Below are positions 53,839 to 61,525 of a DNA stretch of 64,000 nt, piece by piece. The notes under the pieces were generated by a model. The model was not told the DNA's origin. It saw nothing but the letters and a program-made list of their open reading frames with translations, and ran no database searches. The stretch lies in contig AP026073.1 of NCBI GenBank assembly GCA_024349765.1, forward strand, positions 3,534,001 through 3,598,000, in the 5' to 3' direction. Source of the stretch: Streptomyces nigrescens (GTDB lineage: Bacteria; Actinomycetota; Actinomycetes; Streptomycetales; Streptomycetaceae). Made by a program: the position numbers and the translations under genes. Numbering within the stretch: the first letter of the stretch is position 1; every line of letters starts with the position of its first letter.

Positions 53839-55509
53839 CTACCGGTCCTGGAAATCCGCCTCGGCGAGTGCGGTTCTGATGGCTGCCACCAGCGCGAGCC
53901 ACTGTTCGCGAGCAGGCAGGCAAGCCATACCGTCGATGTCTTCCTTGAGGTCCGGTAGCGAAGAGCCGGAACGGCCGCGGCGAAGGACCCTGAAAGCGCT
54001 CTTGACCAAGCCGTACTGGTACGTGACCTCGGCGATATCGGCGACGGGAATCGTGTGTGTCCTGCTTCGCTTTGCGGGCGGGGCGGTGCTACCGAAGGAG
54101 AGCTTTACCGCCTCCCCGTCGAAGGACGCCCAACCATGGGTGCCTTCGGCGACATAGGGCGGTGTGCCGGAGCGAACCAATGCGGGGGGACCTGCGTGGG
54201 TTTGTGTCTGGGGGTGGGTGATCGCCGCGTTGATGTGCTCGCTGATCTGCTCGGCTACAGCCTCAGCCTGCCCTTGCGTACCGGGCTTGATGAGCAGGGT
54301 GTTCAGGTTCTCCCACTCGGTAGCGGGAGCCACCGACGGTTTGAGAAGGTCAGCCCCCTCGCGCACCACGAGGTGCAGTGATTGTTGGCCGATGGGCGAG
54401 GCGAGGTCCAGCTCGACTCCTGCCAGGGACGCATACGGGTAGCTGCGGCTTCCCAGCGCCGCTCGCAGAGGTCCCTTTTCCTTACCGGAATAGGCGATCT
54501 CCACGCGGTCCTCGTAGGCCGTGACCTTTCCGTCGAATCCACGGACGGCGGCGGGCACGCGAGTGACGGCATCGCTGCGCGGGTCCGGCGGCTGGACCGA
54601 GAGGGGCGACGGGGAGTCATCGGCGACGTCATCGAAATGGCACGGCCAGGTGCTGCCGGACGGCCGGGTCAGGCCCTCTGCGAGTTCTGAGCGCCAACGG
54701 TCGATGATTCGCCTGCGCAGGGACGTCTCCAGAGCGGACCTGTGTGACCAGCCCTTCTGGAAGACGAGGGGTTCGAGGCTCGGTGTTCCGGCCGTATCGA
54801 AGCGGACCGCCGCCCGGATCGTCCTGCGGTCGTACAGCGACAGCACCGTGGGCCATTCCGGCAGCTCGCTGCGGGGGAATTGGCCGCGCATCCGTGCCCG
54901 GAGCCGGAACCTCTCGTAGTGGTGACCGTCCCCGCAGACGACGATCAGCAGCCGCTCCAGGGGCAGGTCCGCCTGGACGTGTGCGTACTCCCAGTCCAGG
55001 CCGCCGGAGTCGCCGGTGGTGATGACCACGAGCGATGCGGTGTGGATGAGTTCGCCGGCGATCCTCTTCCAACCGCTGCCGCGCCGGCGGTAGTAGACGC
55101 GCTGCGCTCCGAGCTGGGGAAGCCGGTCCGTGGGATCCCCGATGGCGATGACGGGTGCGACCTCGGACAGGGCCCGGACCAGCAGCTCTTCCTCACTGAG
55201 CTTCGGCATTCCCAGAACGGTCAACGGGCCGTGCGGCACCGTGTCGCGGGTTCGAGGGTCCACCTCGAACCCGCGCAAGTAGAGGATGAACGGCTCCTGC
55301 GGGACGACCAGGTCGGCGGAGTCGGCCAGTTCCGTGACGTTCCCGGCACTGGCCAGTTGCCGTCCTCGTTGACGGACACGGAATCCCACACCCACGAGTG
55401 CCGTGCAGGGATACGTCATCCAGGCGTGGCCGTCGAATCCGTAAACGATGCCCAGCGACGACAACAGCATGACGGTTGACCCCGCGGCGACGAGCAGCCC
55501 TGCTTTCAT
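53839..55509 (-). CDS. Membrane protein with TIR-like and two DUF4429-like domains
   Basis: A 556-residue protein from the ATG at 55509 (GTG at 55557 possible). Two hydrophobic segments lie at about 5-40. Next comes a domain with ILYLRGFEVD, EEELLVRALSEVAPVIAIGDP, LVVITTGDSGGLDWEYAHV and LLIVVCGDG; the order of strands and a Trp-Glu after the Gly-rich turn recall TIR-type flavodoxin folds. The C-terminal half has two related beta-rich units (GFDGKVTAYEDRVEIAY and GWASFDGEAVKLSF) of the DUF4429 type. TIR identity is an inference; no characterised homologue is known to me. A role in stress signalling or defence is possible. Confidence 0.6.
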   Translation of the reverse strand: MKAGLLVAAGSTVMLLSSLGIVYGFDGHAWMTYPCTALVGVGFRVRQRGRQLASAGNVTELADSADLVVPQEPFILYLRGFEVDPRTRDTVPHGPLTVLGMPKLSEEELLVRALSEVAPVIAIGDPTDRLPQLGAQRVYYRRRGSGWKRIAGELIHTASLVVITTGDSGGLDWEYAHVQADLPLERLLIVVCGDGHHYERFRLRARMRGQFPRSELPEWPTVLSLYDRRTIRAAVRFDTAGTPSLEPLVFQKGWSHRSALETSLRRRIIDRWRSELAEGLTRPSGSTWPCHFDDVADDSPSPLSVQPPDPRSDAVTRVPAAVRGFDGKVTAYEDRVEIAYSGKEKGPLRAALGSRSYPYASLAGVELDLASPIGQQSLHLVVREGADLLKPSVAPATEWENLNTLLIKPGTQGQAEAVAEQISEHINAAITHPQTQTHAGPPALVRSGTPPYVAEGTHGWASFDGEAVKLSFGSTAPPAKRSRTHTIPVADIAEVTYQYGLVKSAFRVLRRGRSGSSLPDLKEDIDGMACLPAREQWLALVAAIRTALAEADFQDR

Positions 55510-55987
55510 CGGGCACCCCGTGTGCGGGACGTTCCCTCTTCGGTGTCCGGCGACCACTTCGCCAGCCAGTGTTCGTTGCGGTTGGCGGACCGGGACCGGA
55601 CACTCCGCTGATTCCCGACCGTTGACAGCACCGACTCGTCGCCCTCGACCACCCTCCGATTTTGCCGGACCGTAGGCTCAGGGGGCAGAGGGCCACCGGA
55701 GCCGGCGAGGAGATCCAGCAGCGTTACGCCTCGCCCGGGAGTGGCCGTCGCCTCCCCTCGGCCGCGCGGTCCTCGGTGGACGGATTGCCCCAACGGGACG
55801 CCACTCGACGACGAGTTGGCCAGCGGGACACGTTGGCCAGCGGGACACCGGAAGGCCCAGGTCGGGCCGCCCGGGCCGCAACCCTTGTACGTGGCGGACA
55901 ATGACCTCACGGCCCGACAATCTGGCATGCCCCCAATCCGGATCGAGGGGGTGGGAGGCGGCCAGGGACGGGGTACCGTTCGGCATC
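55510..55987. other. Gene-poor stretch
   Basis: About 480 bases between the divergent TIR-like gene and the epimerase remnant. No supportable gene. A 17-bp tandem duplication at 55815-55848 is listed separately. Confidence 0.35.
55815..55848. repeat. 17-bp tandem duplication
   Basis: GTTGGCCAGCGGGACAC occurs twice in direct succession (55815-55831 and 55832-55848). A related CAGCGGGAC-like piece (CAACGGGACGCC) lies 35 bases upstream. Confidence 0.8.
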
Positions 55988-56567
55988 GTGAGGGTTTTGA
56001 TCCTTGGTGGTAGCGGGTTCCTGGGCTCTGAGCTGGTTCGGCAGGCGATTGCGGCGAGGCACTCGACGACCGCGACCTACGCGACCCGCCCCGGCCGCAC
56101 TCGCGAGGTTGCGTGGTACGCCCTCGACCTGCGGGACCCTGGGCGCATCGACGCGGTCATGGCCGAGGTCGGCCCGCATCTCGCTGATCATCGGCGACCG
56201 GTCCGTCCGCTCCCTCCACGAACGTGCCGTGCACGAACTCGCGGCCGGTACACGCGACGGCGCCCTGTTCACCGACGACATCCGCTGCCCGGTACACGTC
56301 GCCGATCTCGCCGCGGCCCTCCTGGAGCTCGCCTCGCACGACACCAGCGGTATCCACCATCTCGGCGGAGCCGACGCGGTGAGCCGCCACGAACTCGGCG
56401 TCCTCATCGCCAGGCGTGACGGCCTGGACGCCTCCCGCTTGCCCACGGGTCTGCGGGCCGACAGCACACTTCCCGGCGCCCTTGACGTCCGCCTCGACAG
56501 CCGCGCAACCCAGCGCAAACTGCGCACCACGCAACGCGGCGCCTATCAATTCACCGCGACGGTGTGA
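55988..56567 (+). pseudogene. Epimerase/dTDP-rhamnose reductase-like remnant
   Basis: From the GTG at 55988 one frame encodes an extended-SDR N-terminus (VRVLILGGSGFLGSELVRQA, then VAWYALDLRDPGRIDAVMAE). The homology resumes in another frame with DDIRCPVHVADLAAALLELA and HHLGGADAVSRHELG, the C-terminal part of RmlD/epimerase-like proteins. About 100 residues, including the active-site Tyr-x3-Lys, are lost and the frame is shifted. A decayed gene. Confidence 0.7.
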
Positions 56568-56778
56568 ACCGCCCGCCCTCTGTTCTCCACGGACAGACAC
56601 GTGGGCCCAGGTTGCTCAGCGGGAGGGGATTGAGCGCCGTGGTTGAGGGGTGCCTGGGGCCTGCCGGTCAGCAGTCTGGGGAACCCGGTGTCGCGGGTGG
56701 AGGTCAGCGGGCTGGTGCCGTGGGCGTCGGGGACCGTGCACAGGCGCAGGTAGACGCGCAATAGGCGTCTCAGGACAG

Positions 56779-57498
56779 TCATGTCGTCGCCTTCACCCTG
56801 GTGACGGCCGCTGCCGCGAGGCCGCGGATGAGGGGGTGCGGGCGGGTGCCGTCGCCGGCGAGTTCCGGCTGGAAGAGGGTGGCGAGGAAGAACGGGTGCT
56901 CCGGCAGCTCGGCGATCCGCACCTCGCCGTCGGTGTCGGTGCCGGTGAATTGCAGGCCGGCGGTGCGCAGCAGCTCCACGTGGCGGGGGCTGGCACCGAA
57001 GTTGCAGTGGTAGCGCTCAAGGGATCGCTCGGCGCCGATGAGCAGTTCGGCACGGGAGCCCGAGGTCAGTTCGATCGTGCCCTCGTGGCCGACCAGGGAG
57101 CAGGCAAGCGGCACCACCACGGCGTCGGCCGCCGACGTGTCGGGTGCGTTCTCCGCATGACCGGCCGTTGCCAACCCGGCCACGTTGCGGGCGTATTCGA
57201 GCAGGACGTGCTGGAAGCCGGCGCAGGTGCCGAGCAGCGGGATGCGGTTCTCGCGGGCGGTGCGGATGGCCGCGAGCGCGCCGACCTCGCTGCGGTAAGG
57301 GCTGCCGGGCAGCACCCAGATCGCATCGAACCCGGTCAGGGTCGTGTGGTCCGCAACGTCCTGCGTGGGGATCCAGTACGCGTCCAGATCCAGGCCGTCT
57401 CGCTCGCGCAGCGCGTCGAGCAGGCCCGGGATACGGGTGTGGGAACGGACGTGGGGCGAGCGGTCGCCGACCAGGGCGACGCGGGCGGTGTGTGTCAT
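56779..57498 (-). CDS. CTP-synthase-like class I amidotransferase protein
   Basis: A 239-residue protein related to the glutaminase domain of CTP synthase but without the synthetase domain. The nucleophile elbow is GTCAGFQHVLLEYARN. In the end segment LFQPELAGDGTRPHPL, Gln stands where glutaminases have the catalytic His of FHPE. From memory this FQPE form is normal for the stand-alone 'CTP synthase C-terminal region-related' family, so classic glutamine hydrolysis is doubtful. It is divergent from a LysR gene with a shared operator, which suggests ligand-controlled expression. Substrate unknown. Confidence 0.8.
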   Translation of the reverse strand: MTHTARVALVGDRSPHVRSHTRIPGLLDALRERDGLDLDAYWIPTQDVADHTTLTGFDAIWVLPGSPYRSEVGALAAIRTARENRIPLLGTCAGFQHVLLEYARNVAGLATAGHAENAPDTSAADAVVVPLACSLVGHEGTIELTSGSRAELLIGAERSLERYHCNFGASPRHVELLRTAGLQFTGTDTDGEVRIAELPEHPFFLATLFQPELAGDGTRPHPLIRGLAAAAVTRVKATT

Positions 57499-57552
57499 GC
57501 GGCCATCCTGAGCCGCCCACCTGCATCACGTCCAACGATGATTACTGCATCC

Positions 57553-57573
57553 AGTATCAGCAATACTGATACT
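57553..57573. promoter_or_regulatory. Probable LysR operator, perfect inverted repeat
   Basis: AGTATCAG (57553-57560) and CTGATACT (57566-57573) are perfect 8-bp arms with a 5-base spacer. The site ends directly before the LysR start codon at 57575 and lies 55 bases from the start of the divergent amidotransferase-like gene. Its AT content stands out. Autocontrol and control of the neighbour are expected for LysR proteins. Confidence 0.7.
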
Positions 57574-57574
57574 C

Positions 57575-58471
57575 ATGGATCCGCAGCAGCTGCGTACTTT
57601 CGTCGCCGTGGTCGACCACCGCTCCTTCTCCGCCGCCGCCCAGGCCCTCGGCTACACCCAGTCCGCGGTCTCGCAGCACGTCGCGAGCCTTGAGACCGAT
57701 CTGGAGGCGCCGCTGCTGACCCGCCGACCGGTGGCGCCGACCGAGGCGGGGGAGCGGCTGCTGGAGCACGCCCGGCCGCTGCTGCTGCGCCTGGACGCGG
57801 CGCGGGCGGACGTCGCGCGCCTGCGACAGGTGCGCCCGGGGCGGCTCGCGGTGGCCTGCACACCGGGCACGCTGACGCCCGCCACCGCACTCGCGCTGGT
57901 ACGCGCCCGTAGCGCGGCCCCGCAACTCGCGGTCTCGGTACGGGTGTGCGGCCGGACCGAGGCGGTCCAGTCCGTGCTGACCGGCGGGGCGGACCTGGCA
58001 CTGGTCGACGGGGCGGTGGCAGCCACCGATCCGCTGCCGCTGCCCGACGCCGGCCCCCTGACCGCCTTTCCCATCAGCGAGGAACCTCTCGCGGTACTCC
58101 TGCCCGCCGCCCACCCGCTCGTCGGCCGTCCGACGCTGCGGCTGGCCGACCTCGCCGTCGCCCGCTGGATCGACGCAGCCGACGCCGCCGTGCCCCTGGC
58201 CGAGCTCCGGGCCGCCGCCCAGTCCGACGGCTTCGGCCACCAACTCACGTACACCGGAACCGACGTCCGCGGACTGTCCGTCCTGGTGGCCGCCGGAGCC
58301 GGCCTCACCACTGCCGCCCTGTCCGCAGCCGGAGACCTCCCCGGTGTCGTGGCCGTGCCGATCAGCGAGCCCCGCATCGTGCACCGCACCGAGCTCCTGC
58401 ACCCCCGCACACCCACCACCCCGGCCGCCGAACTGGCCGCCACCTTGCGGTCCGCGCAGTCACCGCGGTGA
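57575..58471 (+). CDS. LysR-family transcriptional regulator
   Basis: A 298-residue LysR regulator. The N-terminal winged HTH is complete (LRTFVAVVDHRSFSAAAQALGYTQSAVSQHVASLE), the linker helix follows to about residue 85, and the rest forms the periplasmic-binding-like ligand domain (ARSAAPQLAVSVRV, EPLAVLLPAAHPLVG, GLSVLVAAGAGLT). The likely target is the divergent amidotransferase-like gene through the repeat at 57553-57573. The start codon is nearly within that repeat, so the transcript is probably leaderless or very short-leadered. Confidence 0.92.
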   Translation: MDPQQLRTFVAVVDHRSFSAAAQALGYTQSAVSQHVASLETDLEAPLLTRRPVAPTEAGERLLEHARPLLLRLDAARADVARLRQVRPGRLAVACTPGTLTPATALALVRARSAAPQLAVSVRVCGRTEAVQSVLTGGADLALVDGAVAATDPLPLPDAGPLTAFPISEEPLAVLLPAAHPLVGRPTLRLADLAVARWIDAADAAVPLAELRAAAQSDGFGHQLTYTGTDVRGLSVLVAAGAGLTTAALSAAGDLPGVVAVPISEPRIVHRTELLHPRTPTTPAAELAATLRSAQSPR

Positions 58472-58568
58472 AGCCGGCACGCACCATGAGCCCGGCTGGG
58501 CGGCATCCGCCGCCTCATCTTCGCCACCGCCGACTCAACGGGGCGGCTGCGCAGCCATAATGCAGGGC

Positions 58569-59171
58569 ATGTCGCTTCAGGGGACCGACGCCTACCGGAA
58601 CAACGACGCCCTGCCTGTGCTGGTCCGGCGGGCCGTCGAGGCGGCGCGCACGCACGGTTTCGCCTACTCCTGCCGGCCCGAACAGGGGCGTCTGCTGCAG
58701 GTGTTGGCCGCAGGAGCACCCCACCGCGTCGCCGAGACCGGAACAGGCTGCGGCGTCGGGCTGGCCTGGCTGGCCTCGGGCGCGTCTCCGGCCACCCGGC
58801 TGATCAGCATCGAACGGGATCCGGAACGAGCCCGCATCGCTGCGGACGTCTTCCATGACTGCGACCGTGTCGAGGTCCTCCAGGGCGACTGGCAGCGCAT
58901 CGAGGAGTACGGACCGTACGACCTGCTCGTGCTCGACGGCGGAGGCCAGGCCAAGGGCGACGGCACCGCAGACCCCGCTCGCCTGCTCACCGCCGGCGGC
59001 ACGGTCGTGATCGACGACTTCACCCCGGCCACGACATGGCCACCCCAGTTCAACGGCGCACCCGACCACTCCCGACTGCACTGGCTCCAGCACCCCGGAC
59101 TGCGAGCCGCTGAACTCCGCCTCGCAGCAGACCTCAGCGTGATCGTCGGCACTCACCTACCGGACAGCTGA
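58569..59171 (+). CDS. Class I SAM-dependent methyltransferase-like protein
   Basis: A 200-residue Rossmann-type protein. AETGTGCGVGLAWLASG is motif I, ISIERDPERARIA carries the acidic end of beta-2, VEVLQGDW is motif III-like and DLLVLDGG is the O-methyltransferase motif. TVVIDDFTPAT follows. This is the layout of class I O-methyltransferases (CCoAOMT-like), though shorter. ATG at 58569 or 58560 (ATG-CAG-GGC-ATG). The 3' end is duplicated in degenerate form just downstream (59147-59204). Acceptor unknown. Confidence 0.82.
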   Translation: MSLQGTDAYRNNDALPVLVRRAVEAARTHGFAYSCRPEQGRLLQVLAAGAPHRVAETGTGCGVGLAWLASGASPATRLISIERDPERARIAADVFHDCDRVEVLQGDWQRIEEYGPYDLLVLDGGGQAKGDGTADPARLLTAGGTVVIDDFTPATTWPPQFNGAPDHSRLHWLQHPGLRAAELRLAADLSVIVGTHLPDS

Positions 59172-59204
59172 GAATCGGCATTCATCTACCGGACGGCTGA
59201 GACC
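59147..59204. repeat. 29-bp diverged tandem duplication
   Basis: The last codons and stop of the methyltransferase gene (59147-59175) are repeated at 59176-59204 with five or so changes. Both copies contain TACCGGAC and GGCTGAGA or AGCTGAGA. It looks like an old local duplication outside the coding frame. Confidence 0.7.
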
Positions 59205-59374
59205 GGCTCGCTCGCCAGACGCAACGACCTCTGCGGAAGCTGTCACCTGGTACTCGCGATGGCGGCGCATGACCACGATCACCAGGTCCCGGCCCCTGCG
59301 TCCGCGTTGCGGCCGGCGCGTGAGCTACGGGCTGCGGAGCCGTGCGCTTCGGGTCGGGTTTCCGGGCCGGAGCC

Positions 59375-60109
59375 TCAGCCGTTGGCCAGGGTGCGGCCGA
59401 GGAGCGGCAGCAGGCGGTCCCAGTGAAGCTGCAGTGCGGCGGGGTTGAAGGCGTCGGTGTCGGACATGGTGAAGCCGTGGACGGTGCCGGGGTAGATCTC
59501 GGAGGTGTGGTCGACACCTGCGGCGTCGAGTGCCTGGTTGAGTTCGCCGAGGGCCTCGGGCGTCAAGTCGGTTTCGGCGTGGCCGAGGTGGACCTCCGCG
59601 GTGATCGTGGAGAGGCTGTCGGGTCCGTCGGCGCCCACGGGGCCGTGGAAACCGGCGAAGGCCGCCACCTGGCCGGGGTGGGCCGCGGCGGTGCGCATCG
59701 CCAGGAGGCCGCCGATGCAGTAGCCGGTCACCGCGACCGGTCCGGCGCTGACCTCGGGCTGAGCGGTGAGGAACCCGAGGTAGGCGTCGGCGTCGCGCAG
59801 GGCACGTTCGGCGGTGTGCGCCTCGATCAAGGGCATCAGTTGGGCGAAGATCGCGGGCCGGACCTCTTCTCCGATGTACTCGGGAAGTTCGATCACTGGT
59901 GCCGGCCCGTGCCGGTAGAAGAAGTTGGGGACGAGCACGTAGTACCCGTGCCCGGCCAGTTCGCGGGCCATCTCCCGCAGCACGGGCCGGATGCCGAAGC
60001 CGTCCGCGTACATCAGCACCCCAGGGTGCCGCCCGCCACCGTCGGGGTAGGCGGCGAAGGCGTCGGCCTGGCCGTCCGTGGTGGGAATCTGCAGTGTCTT
60101 GGTGGGCAA
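59375..60109 (-). CDS. Dienelactone hydrolase family protein
   Basis: A 244-residue alpha/beta hydrolase of the dienelactone hydrolase type. The nucleophile is Cys in GYCIGG, the acid is in GHAETD, and the His in GTVHGF. MYADGFGIRPVLREMA gives the oxyanion side. Members open lactones such as dienelactone in aromatic breakdown, or other small esters. It is divergent from a MarR gene, and two identical 17-bp palindromes lie between them, one of them 35 bases from its start, so MarR repression is very likely. Confidence 0.9.
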   Translation of the reverse strand: MPTKTLQIPTTDGQADAFAAYPDGGGRHPGVLMYADGFGIRPVLREMARELAGHGYYVLVPNFFYRHGPAPVIELPEYIGEEVRPAIFAQLMPLIEAHTAERALRDADAYLGFLTAQPEVSAGPVAVTGYCIGGLLAMRTAAAHPGQVAAFAGFHGPVGADGPDSLSTITAEVHLGHAETDLTPEALGELNQALDAAGVDHTSEIYPGTVHGFTMSDTDAFNPAALQLHWDRLLPLLGRTLANG

Positions 60110-60143
60110 GAGCTTCCTTTCTTCACTTCACTCGCACCGGTAC

Positions 60144-60160
60144 CGTTAGTGTCACTAACG
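60144..60160. promoter_or_regulatory. MarR operator site 1
   Basis: CGTTAGTGTCACTAACG, a perfect 17-bp palindrome with one central base, next to the dienelactone hydrolase start. Confidence 0.82.
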
Positions 60161-60184
60161 TTCTCGGCGCGAGTGAACGTATAT

Positions 60185-60201
60185 CGTTAGTGGCACTAAC
60201 G
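60185..60201. promoter_or_regulatory. MarR operator site 2
   Basis: CGTTAGTGGCACTAACG, identical to site 1 except for the central base, 41 bases away centre to centre (about four helix turns), and 20 bases before the marR ATG. The same face of the DNA would be bound at both sites. Confidence 0.82.
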
Positions 60202-60221
60202 CAATAGGTAGGGTGGGCGCC

Positions 60222-60704
60222 ATGATCAGAGACGAAGCCGCGGACCTGCCCGACGGCGGCGCACCCAAGACGCCGGACAGGCTGCGACGACGGGCGAGCC
60301 GACTCCTGTCGCAGCTCACCGTGCGGTCGGACCGGCTGATCACCGAGGGGCTGGCCCGGGCCGACGCCCGCAAGTGGCACTACGCCGTGCTCGCCTCACT
60401 GCAGGAGTTCGGGCCGGGCAGCCAGGCGGAGCTGAGCAGGCGCTCCGGCATCTACCGCAGCGACATGGTCGGCGTGCTCAACGAACTGACCGAGCGCGAC
60501 CTCGTCGAGCGGGCACCGGATCCCGATGACCGGCGCCGCAACATCATCACGATCTCCGCCCAAGGCCGCCGCCGTCTCCGCCGCCTCGACAAGGTCCTGG
60601 ACGACCTCCACGACGAACTGCTCGCGCCGCTGAGTCCGGCCGAACGCGATCAACTCGTGCGGTTGCTCATCCGCTTGCTGGACCACCACACGCAGAGCTC
60701 TTGA
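60222..60704 (+). CDS. MarR-family transcriptional regulator
   Basis: A 160-residue MarR protein. HYAVLASLQEFGPGSQAELSRRSG and IYRSDMVGVLNELTERDLVERAPDPDDRRRNIITIS show the helix-turn-helix and the wing with DDRR. C-terminal helices complete the dimer. ATG at 60222 follows a GTAGGGTGGG stretch. It very likely binds the two CGTTAGTG palindromes in the divergent region and represses itself and the dienelactone hydrolase gene; the inducer may be a lactone or phenolic compound. Confidence 0.92.
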   Translation: MIRDEAADLPDGGAPKTPDRLRRRASRLLSQLTVRSDRLITEGLARADARKWHYAVLASLQEFGPGSQAELSRRSGIYRSDMVGVLNELTERDLVERAPDPDDRRRNIITISAQGRRRLRRLDKVLDDLHDELLAPLSPAERDQLVRLLIRLLDHHTQSS

Positions 60705-60858
60705 GTCGCGAAGGCGTCGACCGGCGTGGCGGTGACCCGGATGTCCGGGACACCGAGACCGACTGATGCGGTGGCCGCACCGTGCCATGGAGCCCAGGGG
60801 ACACGGTCAGCGACGGTAGGGCTGCGTGCCGTTGCCGGGCGTGGCCGCGGGGCAGTGG

Positions 60859-61467
60859 TCAGGTCGAGGACGAAGGTGCGTCGATCGCCAGACCGTCCAC
60901 GAGATCGCGTACGAGATCGGCTGCCTGAGTTCGGGCCTGGTCAGGGCTGTCGGCCTCGGCGATCGCGAGGGACAGTTCGGTGAGGGTGCCGTAGAAGGCC
61001 CTGGCGATCAGTTCGGCCGGGTGGGGCCGGATGCGCCCGGCGTCGAGCGCGGCGTTGACGATGTCGAGGACCAGGCCGCCGAGATGGCGCTGGTCCAGTT
61101 CACGCCATCGCTGCCAGCCCAGGGCGATCGGGCCTTGCTGGAGCACGATGTGGCGATAGGCGTGTTCCATACAGACGTCGAGGAACTCGTCGACGGCCCG
61201 GTCGGCTCGCTCACGCGGGTCCGAGACGGAGTCGATCGCCGCCCTGATGCGCTGCGTGGCCTGCCGCTCCAGGTCTTCGAAGACGGCCTCGAAGAGTCCG
61301 AGTTTGCCGTCGAAGTGGTGGTAGAGCGCGCCGCGGGTGAGGCCGGCGGTGCGCACCAGCTCTTCGGCCGGCACGCTCGAATATTCGCGCTCGGTGAAGA
61401 GCCGCAGAGCGGTGTCGAGCAGGGTGCGGCGGGTGTTCTCCGCGTATTTCTCGCGCAGCGTTTCCAC
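60859..61467 (-). CDS. TetR-family transcriptional regulator
   Basis: A 202-residue TetR repressor. The N-terminal HTH is typical (RRTLLDTALRLFTEREYSSVPAEELVRTAGLTRGALYHHFDGK), with the ligand and dimer domain after it. It is divergent from the amine oxidase gene, with inverted repeats in the 58-base gap, so it probably represses that gene and itself. A substrate or product of the oxidase, perhaps an amine or aldehyde, may be the inducer. Confidence 0.92.
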   Translation of the reverse strand: METLREKYAENTRRTLLDTALRLFTEREYSSVPAEELVRTAGLTRGALYHHFDGKLGLFEAVFEDLERQATQRIRAAIDSVSDPRERADRAVDEFLDVCMEHAYRHIVLQQGPIALGWQRWRELDQRHLGGLVLDIVNAALDAGRIRPHPAELIARAFYGTLTELSLAIAEADSPDQARTQAADLVRDLVDGLAIDAPSSST

Positions 61468-61479
61468 ACGGCATGGATA

Positions 61480-61518
61480 TCACATACGCTGCGCATGTCA
61501 GATTCACTCTGTATGTGA
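61480..61518. promoter_or_regulatory. TetR operator region between divergent genes
   Basis: TCACATAC (61480-61487) and GTATGTGA (61511-61518) are perfect 8-bp inverted arms 23 bases apart. Within them lies a 15-bp near-palindrome CATACGCTGCGCATG (61483-61497). It fills most of the gap between the TetR start (61467) and the amine oxidase start (61526). Confidence 0.68.
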
Positions 61519-61525
61519 GGTGGCG

